From Pictodentalium vernedei (lineage: Eukaryota; Mollusca; Scaphopoda; Dentaliida; Dentaliidae): 64,000 nucleotides of DNA. The DNA lies in the NCBI GenBank assembly GCA_031216915.1, contig CM062294.1, forward strand, positions 28,396,985 to 28,460,984. Reading direction: 5' to 3'. Made by a program: the position numbers and the translations under genes. Below are positions 42,144-53,234 of the stretch, one piece after another. Positions within the stretch are counted from its first letter, which is position 1. Each line of letters starts with the position of its first letter. The notes beneath the pieces were generated by a model. The model did no database searches. It was given only the letters and a program-made list of their open reading frames with translations, and was not told the DNA's origin.

Positions 42144-45100
42144 AATCGCTAAGGCTCATTTGCTCGATGGGTTTCGAGTCATTCGAGCAATGACTTATCA
42201 GTAACTGTTCAATAACTTATTGGGAGAATTTGGGATTCGTATGTCTTAGGGTGGCTCAGAAGCCTGGGCCAAATAGGTAATAGTATCCTTAGATAAGTAT
42301 CCTATAAAAGGTATCCTCAAATACTAATACAATACCAGGCCATAGGTATCCTCAAATACCGAACTGAGTCGACGAGTAGAATGTGCTAGTCACCCGAACG
42401 AGCAATTGCTTGATAGCTCATTTGCTCGATGGACTTCGAGTCATTCGAGCAATGACTTATCAGTAACTACTCCATAGATTCATGGGTTTAGTAATTTTAT
42501 AAGCTTTTGTTATACACAAGGGAGACAACTTTCTATGGATATGTTTAAATTGCGGGAAATGAAGTAATATGATTGGTTAATCAGGTTCCGTAAAGTGAAC
42601 AGATTGAATGATCTGGATAAATGAAACAAGAACAAGTGTACTTGAAATGGGGTACGAACTACTGACATTATGTACCACCTTAACTGTAATAGGCCGATAC
42701 AAAGTCTTCAGGAGGTTAATGCTATCAACGGTTAAGATGGTACCTACAGGGGAATATACCAACCATACTCTGCTGCCGTTCCTTACTACCAGGCATTAAC
42801 ACCACCCCACAATTCGCTTGATAATACAAAGCATCTGGTGGATTAGTAGTACCACGGGCCATCCAGGGACCTACAGGGGGATATACAGCCTATGCTATAC
42901 TACCGTTCTAAACCACCAATCATTCGAGCAATATGTCGAGTCACTCGATCGAGCAATTACTCTAAAGCTCATTTGTTCGATGGGCTTCGAGTCATTCAAG
43001 CAATGACTTTTCAGTAACTGCTCGATAGCTTATTAGTACTATTAACTTACCGAATCCTTTGTGTTATCTTATGGCTTATTGGTAGTCCGTAATGCTAGGT
43101 GAGACAGTATTATAACCGTTTGTTTAAAACGGGGGGGGGGGGGGGGGGGGGGTAGGATGCGCGGTATATACCTCTGTAGGTCCCCTGTTAATCCTCTGTA
43201 TTCTTAACCAATCGCTAAGGCTCATTTGCTCGATGGGTTTCGAGTCATTCGAGCAATGACTTATCAGTAACTGTTCAATAACTTATTGGGAGAATTTGGG
43301 ATTCGTATGTCTTAGGGTGGCTCAGAAGCCTGGGCCAAATAGGTAATAGTATCCTTAGATAAGTATCCTATAAAAGGTATCCTCAAATACTAATACAATA
43401 CCAGGCCATAGGTATCCTCAAATACCGAACTGAGTCGACGAGTAGAATGTGCTAGTCACCCGAACGAGCAATTGCTTGATAGCTCATTTGCTCGATGGAC
43501 TTCGAGTCATTCGAGCAATGACTTATCAGTAACTACTCCATAGATTCATGGGTTTAGTAATTTTATAAGCTTTTGTTATACACAAGGGAGACAACTTTCT
43601 ATGGATATGTTTAAATTGCGGGAAATGAAGTAATATGATTGGTTAATCAGGTTCCGTAAAGTGAACAGATTGAATGATCTGGATAAATGAAACAAGAACA
43701 AGTGTACTTGAAATGGGGTACGAACTACTGACATTATGTACCACCTTAACTGTAATAGGCCGATACAAAGTCTTCAGGAGGTTAATGCTATCAACGGTTA
43801 AGATGGTACCTACAGGGGAATATACCAACCATACTCTGCTGCCGTTCCTTACTACCAGGCATTAACACCACCCCACAATTCGCTTGATAATACAAAGCAT
43901 CTGGTGGATTAGTAGTACCACGGGCCATCCAGGGACCTACAGGGGGATATACAGCCTATGCTATACTACCGTTCTAAACCACCAATCATTCGAGCAATAT
44001 GTCGAGTCACTCGATCGAGCAATTACTCTAAAGCTCATTTGTTCGATGGGCTTCGAGTCATTCAAGCAATGACTTTTCAGTAACTGCTCGATAGCTTATT
44101 AGTACTATTAACTTACCGAATCCTTTGTGTTATCTTGGCTTATTGGTAGTCCGTAATGCTAGGTGAGACAGTATTATAACCGTTTGTTTAAACGGGGGTG
44201 GGGGGGGGGGGGTGGGGGGGGGTGGTAGGATGCGCGGTATATACCTCTGTAGGTCCCCTGTCAATCCTCTGTATTCTTAACCAATCTCTAAGGCTCATTT
44301 GCTCGATGGGTTTCGAGTCATTCGAGCAATGACTTATCAGTAACTGTTCAATAACTTATTGGGAGAATTTGGGATTCGTATGTCTTAGGGTGGCTCAGAA
44401 GCCTGGGCCAAATAGGTAATAGTATCCTTAGATAAGTATCCTATAAAAGGTATCCTCAAATCGTCGCCTGAGTGCTAGAATGTTCTATGTCCCCTATGGG
44501 ACATAGAACATTCTAACACTCAGCCGACGAAATACTAATACAATACCAGGCCATAGGTATCCTCAAATACCGAACTGAGTCGACGAGTAGAATGTGCGAG
44601 TCACCCGAACGAGCAATTGCTTGATAGCTCATTTGCTCGATGGACTTCGAGTCATTCGAGCAATGACTTATCAGTAACTACTCCATAGATTCATGGGTTT
44701 AGTAATTTTTATAAGCTTTTGTTATACACAAGGGAGACAACTTGCTATGGGTATGTTTAAATTGCGGGAAATGAAGTAACATGAATGGTTAATCAGGTTC
44801 CGTAAAGTGAACAGATTGAATGATCTGGATAAATGAAACAAGAACATGGGGTACGAACTACTGACATTACGTACCACCTTAACTGTAATAGGCTGATACA
44901 AAGTCTTCGGGAGGTTAATGCTATCAACGGTTAAGATGGTACCTACAGGGGAATATACCAACCATACTCTGCTGCCGTTCCTTACTACCAGGCATTAACA
45001 CCACCCCACAATTCGCTTGATAATATAAAGCAACTGGTGGATTAGTAGTACCAAGGGCCATCCAGGGACCTACAGGGGTATATACAGCCTATGCTATACT
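42144..45100 (+). repeat. three tandem units of about 1.07 kb
   Basis: Units start AATCGCTAAGGCTCATTTGC at 42144 and 43210, and AATCTCTAAGGCTC at 44283. Units 1 and 2 are almost identical. Each contains three copies of TTCGAGTCATTCGAGCAATG-type sequence, a poly-G tract near its end and the block GGTATCCTCAAATACTAATA. Unit 3 carries a 68-bp palindromic insertion and more changes. Confidence 0.95.
44462..44529. mobile_element. small palindromic element, 68 bp, with empty site in sister repeats
   Basis: CGTCGCCTGAGTGCTAGAAT ... ATTCTAACACTCAGCCGACG is inserted in unit 3 of the tandem repeat. Units 1 and 2 have the uninterrupted TCCTCAAATACTAATAC at 42313-42330 and 43380-43396. Unit 3 has AAAT on both sides of the insertion (44458-44461 and 44530-44533), a 4-bp target duplication. 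Confidence 0.93.
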
Positions 45101-46080
45101 ACCATTCTAAACCACCAATCATTACCCCCACCCCACAATACCACTTGACCTACCATAACGTACTACCTGTACCTGCCATATAATAAAACGAAGCAATCGG
45201 TTGGTTAATAGTACCAAGCACTAACAGGGGGCCTACAGGGGTATATAACGTGCATTCTATACTACCGTTCTAAACTACCAGGCATAACCCCTACTCACAA
45301 TACCTCTTGGCGTAGCATTACATACTACCTATACCAGTCATAGGATAACACCAAGCATTAGGTGGATTAATAGTACTAAGGGCTAACATGGGACCTGTAG
45401 GGGTGCAAAAACGCCCATCCTATACTACCACACTAGGCGTCCATGCATTACACCCACCCACCCCACAATAATGTCTGTCCCCCGCATTACTACCTAACCC
45501 AGTCATGGGATGACACAAAACATTAATTCGATTAGCGGTACCAATGGATTTAGGGGGAGGGGGGGGGGCACAGAGGTGTATATCGCCCATACCATACTGC
45601 TCTTCTGCACTACAAGGCATTACCGCCACCCCCATCTCACAATCTCACAATACCACTGGACCTGCCATACGTACTACCTATACCAGTCATAATAATACAA
45701 AGCAATCGGTTGGTTAATAATACAGAGAGCTAACAAGGGACCTACAGGGGTATATACCATGCATCCTACGCCCCCCGTTTTAAACAAACGATTATAATAC
45801 TACCTGACCTAGCGTTACGAACTACCAATACCAGCCATAAGTTAATACAAAGGATTCGGTAACTTAATGGTACTAAGGGGGCAATAGACCAACAGATCAT
45901 TCATCATATACTGCCAATCTAAACCACCAAGGACTATCTCGAAATGCCGCACTGGGCGACCATACATGACCCCCCCCCCCCCCCCCATCCCAACAATACT
46001 GCTTGACCTAGCTATAGCAGACATAAGATAATATGAAGGCCCAATTGCTAATAGTATACCAGCATGGATATATACCAATA
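45000..46080 (+). repeat. decayed satellite of about 170-190-bp units
   Basis: GACCTACAGGGGTATATA-like blocks recur at about 45067, 45230, 45390, 45560 and 45740, together with CTATACTACCGTTCTAAAC and ATTCGGTTGGTTAATAGTA. The same blocks form the right third of each 1.07-kb unit. Confidence 0.78.
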
Positions 46081-46349
46081 CTACCAGAGCAGTCCTCCTC
46101 CCTCACGAGAAGTCCGACACCCCCTGACCCGAATAACATTATGTCAGATTGTATGGTATTGTATTGCTCCGACAATGGCTCCGGTTCCTATGGGAATTTA
46201 ACACTAGTTGCTCCGGCAAAGCTCCGGGTAATGAGGATCGAAAACCTCCTGCTATACTACTGACGTCACGTGTCTGAGTGACGTTATGATGTGAAATAAT
46301 GGCTTTGACACAAAACAGTGTCAAGCAAGAACGTTATCAGACCGCTGAA

Positions 46350-46560
46350 CGTGATATTTGTCTTTAAAAATGTCCACTAAATTGAAGTTTAATCGTGGTA
46401 CAAGTACAGATCACAGCCCGGGTAAAGTACAGGGGACAACAATCAACGACCCTTGGTGAACCCTTTTGTGAAATACGGGAAAAATTCAACCTCGGGTCGT
46501 TGGTTCCCGTCACCCGTACTCCACCCTTGTCGCGTGCTGTTGTAATAATTACAAATAACA
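46350..46560 (+). repeat. dispersed repeat (TTTAATCGTGGTAT family), copy 2
   Basis: TATTTGTCTTTAAAAATGTC, GTTTAATCGTGGTACAAGTA and ACCCGTACTCCACCC are shared with 30370-30480 and 61190-61600. Confidence 0.55.
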
Positions 46561-46713
46561 GCACGTAAATACTGGATTTCCACTGAGACACACGTTGTCG
46601 GAGCTGCCAATTTTACCATTTTATTGCCACGCCCACTTTAGCCATATGTGGATGACCTCTATGTACGCCCGTATGCGCGGAAATTTAATAAAATTTATGA
46701 CTTACTTGAAACT

Positions 46714-46777
46714 CTATCATCTGATTGATTGTTGGAAAGGGCTCTCTGGCCCTTTCCAACAATTAATCAGATGGTAG
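46714..46777. repeat. 64-bp hairpin
   Basis: CTATCATCTGATTGATTGTT and GGAAAGGGC pair with GCCCTTTCC and AACAATTAATCAGATGGTAG. Confidence 0.7.
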
Positions 46778-46833
46778 GTGTGGTCTGCGCATGCCCGGAC
46801 GTGCAGATAATCATCATAAAATAGATGACAATG

Positions 46834-46901
46834 CGTCCCCTGAAATCCAATGTGCTCTTTGTACCAGTAGGCACATGGAACACATTGAAACTCAGGGGAC
46901 G
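46834..46901. mobile_element. small palindromic element, 68 bp
   Basis: CGTCCCCTGAAATCCAATGT from the left and CGTCCCCTGAGTTTCAATGT from the right. Flanks AATG and AATA (3 of 4 match). Confidence 0.82.
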
Positions 46902-47787
46902 AATAGTCGCTTTCGGCAGCGTAAGTGTTGAACCAACGCGGTATTAGACTACTGGGTAAAATTTCGATTGTCCTGAAGGTGCTTTTCATAAAATTCGGAT
47001 TATTGTTTGAGTGCCCAATGACGAGCAATTCCCACGTACCACACGTAACCCCTTTCTTAACGGATCGATTGTACTTTTGTCTCCCAAAACAAAGCTAAGT
47101 GCTTCAGTCATAATTGTCACGACCTCAACATTCACGTTCCGATGAAATTATATTTTTGTTGTTGTTGTTGAGAAGCCAATATTAAGTAAAAGATTTATTC
47201 AACTTAAATCTAATGATAATGTTTAGTATTTGTTTAAAAATCTATTAGGCAAATGTTTTATGTCTGGGGAAAATATTGAATAAAATTAAATTCAGATCCT
47301 AAGACTTGTACTGTTTAATTTTGGCATTATGCGATTCAATAAAGGGTACATTTATTCAAGCACCCTCGTTGGTTTATGCAATTTGTATCAATGTTTGAGA
47401 GTTTTAAAAGAGGTTTGAAACAAAGAGAGCACACTTCACAAAGGTGAACGTTTGATTTTAGTCGAACGTTGTTGGTACATAATATCAATTTGTTAAGTTA
47501 TTAACTTCAAGTGGAGGTTCATTGTAACTTGTTCATAATCGTCCATAATAGTTGTTGAGCGCTTTCTGGATAATCTGCACGTGTCACGTATCCTATTTCG
47601 CACGTACACATACGAAATTACTTTATCGCCATAACCATATGAAACCTTCGTATGGGCCTATACACCCATACAGGCACACACACCCCCTCCCTCATACACC
47701 ATGTCACTGTCCCACACACTATCAGTAAATGCCAAACCTAAACTATCATAACTGTTTAAGCTAACATATGCAGCAATTTTCCCCTCG
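46902..47787. other. unassigned AT-rich sequence
   Basis: No gene or repeat recognised in about 0.9 kb. Confidence 0.4.
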
Positions 47788-48009
47788 TACCCCTAACCCA
47801 ACGTAACGGCCAAAATCGGCAAACACTATTCAAAGAAATCACAAATCAATTTTTATTGTTTTCTGTTTATTATATCAAAAACATAAGTTATGAGACCTCA
47901 TTGGAACGAGCTTGTTGAGCTCGTTCCAATGAGGGGTCATAACCTATGTTTCTATGCAAAATAAAAAACCGTTATTTAAGAATTTTGTTTGTGTTAGATA
48001 AAGGATTAA
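47788..48009. mobile_element. piggyBac-like hairpin MITE, left end decayed
   Basis: Palindrome GAGACCTCATTGGAACGAGC / GCTCGTTCCAATGAGGGGTC. Left end CCCCTAACCCAACGTAACGG. Right end GTTAGATAAAGGATTAA. A further GCCGTTGGGTAAAGAGTTAA at 48146-48165 suggests a second, overlapping relative. Confidence 0.75.
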
Positions 48010-48420
48010 CAAACATTCGCATAGACACCGTCACACACACAGACTACCCCACCTTACCCAACACACACCAGTCTTTGTCTGAGGCCAAACCACAGCACTT
48101 CCGTCGTACTGTAGCCAGCGCGTTTCACACGCTCATGCAACTGCCGTTGGGTAAAGAGTTAAGGCGGTGAGCTATTGGTTTAGATACTGTACTTCCAATT
48201 GCCAGGTGGGATTGTCGACGGCTCGATTCCGGGCAAGGGATCAGAAATCAACATTCCAAATTCTTCAGATTGTGCCCTTCAGTATACACACAAGCAGTTG
48301 AGCAAATGCACACGTACATTCCTGCCTTCGAACACTCACAAATACATCCTTACCCTTATCTATGAACACACACGCCAGCACAAACATGCACACACAAACA
48401 AACCATTGTTTAACCGCTCT

Positions 48421-48512
48421 ATGATGTGGCAGCCTGAAGACACGTCCGGAAAGAAAGAGTAGATCGTGGGCTGTTTGTCACCGCTTACGTAACTTCCAGA
48501 GATTAATGTTCA
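48421..48512. repeat. direct repeat of a coding segment, copy 1
   Basis: From ATGATGTGGCAGCCTGAAGA to GATTAATGTTCACCACAA this stretch is nearly identical to 49431-49522. The second copy lies in the reading frame of a broken gene, so this is a duplicated piece of it about 1 kb away. Confidence 0.88.
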
Positions 48513-48900
48513 CCACAAAATCTGGAAGACAAAAACCCCAGACTATTGTTTTCTTTGTGACGACTTGGGAGAAACCGAACACAATATCGTCCACTGAGTT
48601 CCATGGTGTTCTATGTGCCAATAGGCACATAGAACACACTGGAACTCAGGGTACGTATTGTCTGGATTCTCACAAAATCAGGAAGATGGAACCACCATCA
48701 TACATTCTCGGTTTAAAGAGCATTAGAAAATTGAGGCGAAGCTGTGAAATTGAAATTAAGTCACCAAGTCTTGAGCAATGGACGCAACGCGACAAAGTCG
48801 CCTGGGCCAAAACGCACTTAACAAATAGTCAAAGCGCATCGTCATCAAAGAGGATTGACCGTGAGACTGAGTCTTGCACAATTGTGAAGGATTTTATTTA
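48513..48900 (+). pseudogene. coding-like fragment with Cys-His box, split by a palindromic element
   Basis: PDYCFLCDDLGETEHNIV (48534-48587) has the Cys-x2-Cys...His look of the zinc-binding end of some LINE polyproteins. After the 68-bp insertion the frame continues with ILGLKSIRKLRRSCEIEI and QWTQRDKVAWAKTHLTN. No family assignment is secure. It lies between the two 90-bp direct repeats. Confidence 0.35.
48588..48655. mobile_element. small palindromic element, 68 bp, in a coding-like frame
   Basis: CGTCCACTGAGTTCCATGGT ... CACTGGAACTCAGGGTACG. Flanks are AATAT and TATTG, so the duplication is 3 bp or has decayed. Confidence 0.8.
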
Positions 48901-49035
48901 TAAAGTTTGTCTTTCTGACCTACGAATTTGTTCACGTTTAGTATTATGTATCTCGTCATTATTATTTTTTTTAGTTTTAATAACCTTTTTTTAAAATTTA
49001 TTTTTAGGCTTTTATTTATTTATTCTATTTCCTAT

Positions 49036-49149
<114 letters not shown>

Positions 49150-49169
49150 TAATTTCAATTAAAAGAAAA

Positions 49170-50020
49170 TTCCAAAATATATATTTATATATGTAAATAT
49201 TGTAAAACCAAAAAAATATTTTTTTATATTTTTGTTTGGTTTAATAAAATATATATACCCGTAACAGATTTTTTGCTTTTTTCTTTTAAGTTTCTCTTTT
49301 GTGAGTCGCATTGTCGCACGTTCGCCACCAAGGTCTGACAACTCCCCATTTTGATCCGTTAATTCGGTGGTAATACTGTACAAAGTATTCGTCATCAGGG
49401 GCAGATAGACTAGATTTCCCGGTCGCTCTATGATCTGGCAGCCTGAAGACACGTCCGGAAAGAAAGAGTAGATCGTGGGCTGTTTGTCACCGCTTACGTA
49501 ACTTCCAGAGATTAATGTTCACCACAATTTCTGATACCGCGTGCCCTTCGTACGTATTTTGATCGAATCCCAATATGTTTCCGAAAGTGCAGCCTCCCTT
49601 GAAATCCTCCCGATAACCCTCTCTCATGTCCAGTATCGTTAGCAGAGTGTTGACGTTGGCAGTTTATGTTGATGGCGGTTCCACCGTGACCGTCAACCTT
49701 CACTCTAGTCTGGTTGAATTTGTTCAGATAGACCACGTTGTAACTGCCTTCAGAAATGCGAAAAGTGAATCAATCCGTTCCCTAGCAATACTTAATATAT
49801 TGTATTTTTCTGTGAGTTTAGGAAATGAATAGTACGTCTCGAGATTCACCAGAGCCATCGCGAATCTCTTATCCCTCTTCAATTCGATCAGCGGATTGAA
49901 TTTCGTCATGAATCGAGTCTTGTCAGCGCGCACCATGATTGAAAAAGAATTTTTCTCGGCCGAATTATGTTTTCTGTAAGTATTGTACCACAATTCATTA
50001 GGGAAAGCCAGCTGACACAC
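49170..50020 (-). pseudogene. broken member of a repetitive invertebrate protein family
   Basis: Minus-strand pieces in order: MALVNLETYYSFPKL, VKVDGHGGTAININ, GGCTFGNILGFDQNTYEGHA, SGDKQPTIYSFFPDVSSG, GNLVYLPLMTNTLYSI and ELTDQNGELSDLGGERATMR. At least two or three frameshifts separate them. From memory, this block order (NLETYYS..., LLGF...Y, IYSFFP, NLVYLP, LTDQ-G..LDLRGE) occurs in uncharacterised, often multicopy proteins of cnidarians and molluscs, possibly part of a large DNA transposon or an endogenous virus-like element. I am not certain of the family. No intact product can be made. A 90-bp piece is duplicated at 48421-48512. Confidence 0.6.
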
Positions 50021-50384
50021 ACCAATAAATTATACTAGAATAATTTAGATTTTTATTGCTGGGGGTGTGGACTGTACTGCAAGAATGTACATATTTCAAG
50101 CGATTGTTATATTTTAATATGGCGCTAGAATGGAGTTAACGGTTAATAGGTTCATACTCGTGTTGGTCTAAGCTTCAGGCGGATGCAACCTCTTTGTTCC
50201 CATCAATCAACCATACTCAGTTTTTTGGTTGCATTTAACCTACATCGCTGTCGTGGAACGGGAACAAAGTATCCAATCCAAGAGTACAATGCACATTTTT
50301 AGTTATATTATTATTCTTAAACAAACACATTTCTGTATTTCGTTTTATGATGCCATGACCTTTTCGGTGTATTATGGTTGTTCT

Positions 50385-50522
50385 GTTCTATTCTATTCTC
50401 TTCTCTTCTCTTCTGTTATGTGCTGTGCTGTGCTGTGCTGTGCTGCGCTGCGCTGCGCTGCGCTGCGCTGCGCTGCGCTGTGCTGTGCTGTGCTATGCTA
50501 TTCTATTCTTTTCTCTTCTCGG
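50385..50522 (+). repeat. pentanucleotide array with symmetric variant order
   Basis: A 5-base period is kept throughout. Units go from TTCTA/TTCTC to TGCTG, then CGCTG in the middle (about 7 units), then back through TGCTG and TGCTA to TTCTA and TTCTT. Confidence 0.88.
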
Positions 50523-50653
50523 CTATCCTTTCTAATAATTGAGTTCTTTTTTTATTTACATCTTCTATTTAATATTATCATTTTTTATTCATTATTAATT
50601 GCAATCGTACAGAATATAAAATTCGTCCAATCCGCACCTATATTGTCCCTGGC
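50523..50653. other. unassigned AT-rich spacer
   Basis: Nothing recognised between the array and the palindromic element. Confidence 0.4.
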
Positions 50654-50657
50654 ATTT

Positions 50658-50736
50658 CGTCCCTTGTGTTCCAATGTGTTCTATGTGTCAGTAGGCAGTC
50701 AGTAGGCACATAGAACACATTGGAACTCGGGGGACG
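50658..50736. mobile_element. small palindromic element, 79 bp, ATTT target duplication
   Basis: CGTCCCTTGTGTTCCAATGT from the left and CGTCCCCCGAGTTCCAATGT from the right. An 11-base duplication (CAGTAGGCAGT) enlarges the loop. ATTT flanks both sides (50654-50657 and 50737-50740). Confidence 0.85.
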
Positions 50737-50929
50737 ATTTGTTTTTCATCAGTTCAATGTGATCCGAAATTATAAGGTCCCTTATCCCACACCGACTCAC
50801 AACATTTCCTGAGAAAACTAAATGTTTGGCGGACTGATGAGTTGTGATATGTGATCTGATCAACAACATATTTGACAAACACGGGCTGATAGAGGACTCC
50901 ATTCTATGTAGCTGTGATACATTTATTTA

Positions 50930-51265
50930 TTCATTCATTTACTGGGGTTTAACGACACTTTCGGCAGCCATGGTTACCTCAGTCGGACAGTTCTACGGGT
51001 GAAGTTTGCAGGAGTGTCAGATGAGAACCACCAAGCAACAGCTAGTAACTGCCAGATTCTCCAACTTACCAACTTCGCGCAAACAGGGTTAGCATTGATT
51101 GAAGACAGCTTTCCCATCGGCGTGCAGTACGCCTTAGTACACAACGCCACCGTGCCCCCAGACGGGCAGTACGCCTTAGTACACAGCGCCACCGTGCTCC
51201 CAGGCGGGCAGTACGCCTTAGTACACAGCGCCACCGTGCCCCCCTGGCGGGCAGTCGGGATGAAT
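50930..51265 (-). mobile_element. SINE with internal tandem triplication
   Basis: Minus-strand tail GTCGTTAAACCCCAGTAAAT, body ACCCTGTTTGCGCGAAG and TTCAATCAATGCTAACCCTG. The segment CAGTACGCCTTAGTACACA-GCGCCACCGTGC occurs three times in a row at about 51123-51245 instead of once. The head is missing. Confidence 0.85.
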
Positions 51266-51365
51266 TGAAATACGTTGTTCATGCCAAGGTTTGATAAAAT
51301 TAAATTCTAGACACTGATGATAAAATAGAGGTTTCAAAAGATCCCCCTTTATTGTCATAAAAGAA

Positions 51366-51480
51366 ACATGCACACCTCCTCCCCATCCACCTCTAGCGCA
51401 TCCAGAATAAAAACGATATCAACGATGGTTCCTCCGGGTACTCCGGCTTCACCCACCCGTAAAACTATCCGACACGAGGT
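51366..51480 (+). mobile_element. SINE 3' part abutting the transposase
   Basis: GGTTCCTCCGGGTACTCCGG and CACCCGTAAAACTATCCGAC lead directly to the truncated end of the Tc1 transposase at 51481. Confidence 0.65.
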
Positions 51481-52296
51481 TACTGGCCAGTCCATACGCT
51501 CAATCCCCTCCCTCTGTCGGTACTCCAAGACATCATGGCAACATGAGGACAGGCATTATCGTCCATCAGAATGAATCTATCACCCACTGCACCTGCATAC
51601 AATCCGACGTGGACTTCCAGGATCTCATCAATATACCGCTGTGCAGTCAATGTACCACGTTCAAGAACACAGAGCTCTGTACGTCCATCCTTGCTGATGC
51701 CGCCCCAGACCATGATTGACCCTCCATCACAGCGGTCATGTTCAGCAATGTTGGATGCATGGAATCGCTCTCCTGGTCTTCGCCATACCCTAGTACGCCC
51801 ATCTGTGTGGTCTAGGCAGTACAATGACTCATCTGTAAAAAGGACAGGTCGCCAATCTTCTCTGGTCCATCCAACGTGGTCCATGGCCCATTCATATCGT
51901 GCCTGGCGGTGATTCTGGGACAGCGGAATGCGAATACATGGTCTTCTCGATCGGAGACCACCTTTCTGCAACCTTGCCCGGATAGTCTGCGTCGAAACAT
52001 TTACCCCGGATGCATTCTGAAGGTCACTGCGAAGCTGGGTTGCTGCGGCAAAGCGGTTCCTACGGGCCTGAATGATCTTCAGCTGCAGACGTTGCCCTGT
52101 CTCTGCCACAACCATGCCATCTTACTGGTGTGCCATACTGCTGAAATCTTGCCCAGGCTCTGGTGATCACCTTATAGTGCACACCAAGGGCTTCACCAAC
52201 CTGACGCTGGGTAGCTCCTTGCTCAACCATTCCTACAGCCGGCCACATTTCTGCTTCAGGCAAATGTCTTCTTACATTTGCATTTGCCATATTCAA
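51481..52296 (-). pseudogene. Tc1-like transposase, broken and truncated
   Basis: This encodes a Tc1/mariner-superfamily cut-and-paste transposase. The N-terminal DNA-binding region (52296 to about 52110) has EQGATQRQVGEALGVHYKVI, a helix-turn-helix. A frameshift near 52100 leads to the 211-codon frame at 52115-51480. It has TIRARLQKGGL, LFTDES (first catalytic Asp, residue 95), SIMVWGGIS and ILMDDNACPHVA (second Asp, residue 186). A second frameshift after PHVA gives EYRQREGIERMDWP in another frame, and then a SINE fragment begins. The part with the third acidic residue (the E of DD34E) is lost. Inverted ends could not be found, so the element is dead. Confidence 0.9.
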
Positions 52297-52672
52297 TTAA
52301 TAAATCACAAGGGTTTGTGTTGAAATGAAGATTGAATACCCAACACATGTCACGTACATGTAGACAGTACACAAAAACATCATGAAAATCAAGGGGTACA
52401 TGCTTTCCATGACTGTCACGAAAAGTCTGCCTGTCAAGAGAGCTAATGTAAACACTGGGGACCATCTCAATACATTCCTCAATCATATCCACCAAAAATA
52501 TCGCAAATATGTCACCAGCAAATTTCACAATGATATGTCAAATATTTGGTGCTTAGCAAACTTTGAGGAGTATGTTCATTTCAGCGAGTACAACAACTGT
52601 AGTTTGCACAGGAGGACACATTTATTTCAAGATAAAATCATTTTCTTAATACTTGAAAACAGTGGGAAGAGG
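52297..52672. other. unassigned sequence upstream of the Tc1 fragment
   Basis: Should contain the 5' end of the Tc1 element, but no inverted terminus was recognised. Confidence 0.35.
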
Positions 52673-52797
52673 CCCGGTACAACCCGGTGCTTCATTAATT
52701 AACATTTTGCTGGTCGGGATTTTTATTATCTGTAATACGCATGCGTGGACATCATTGCTCTTGCGTGAATAACGACCAGTCAACGGCGACTGTACTG
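52673..52797. mobile_element. Tc1/mariner-like MITE right half (CAGTACAG family)
   Basis: TACAACCCGGTGCTTCATTA, CGCATGCGTGGACATCATTG and the end GGCGACTGTACTG followed by TA match 55586-55831. The left half is missing. Confidence 0.7.
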
Positions 52798-52799
52798 TA

Positions 52800-53234
52800 A
52801 ATCAACGTTATGTTGTGGAAAAGATGTTAAGAATAATTTTTTCTCTTTGTTGGAGCTCATAAATTAAATGCTAACTGGACGATCATCAATTAGATGTTGA
52901 TCCCAAAGTATTTTTGGACGGTTTGCGCCATAAAATTCATAAAAATTAATAGAGGAAATTATTTACGTTAATGTTAGTTGAAACTAGATATAACAAACCA
53001 CTTTGAAGTTGGTCATACATTTCAACGCCAACTGAGCTCTGGAAAATAGCGAGGTATAATCAACTTAAAATTAAACACGATACTTGTTTAAGATGAGCAC
53101 AACCTTCATGTTTGTTTCCAGTTACAGAAAATCCTCATAGATCGCGAGAATATTCGGAGGAAGACAGACATAATTTTTACAGTACAGACGCGCCCGCTCC
53201 AGTTTCGAAAGTCGATTGTGTTGAAAATCAAAAT
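52800..53234. other. unassigned sequence
   Basis: No feature recognised. Confidence 0.4.

Noticed and set aside
41999-42193. ORF crossing the assembly gap
   Set aside because: More than half of it is unknown sequence. The known parts are repeat.
50229-50705. 158-residue plus-strand ORF
   Set aside because: Its centre is the pentanucleotide array (Cys-Ala-Val repeats) and its end is the palindromic element.
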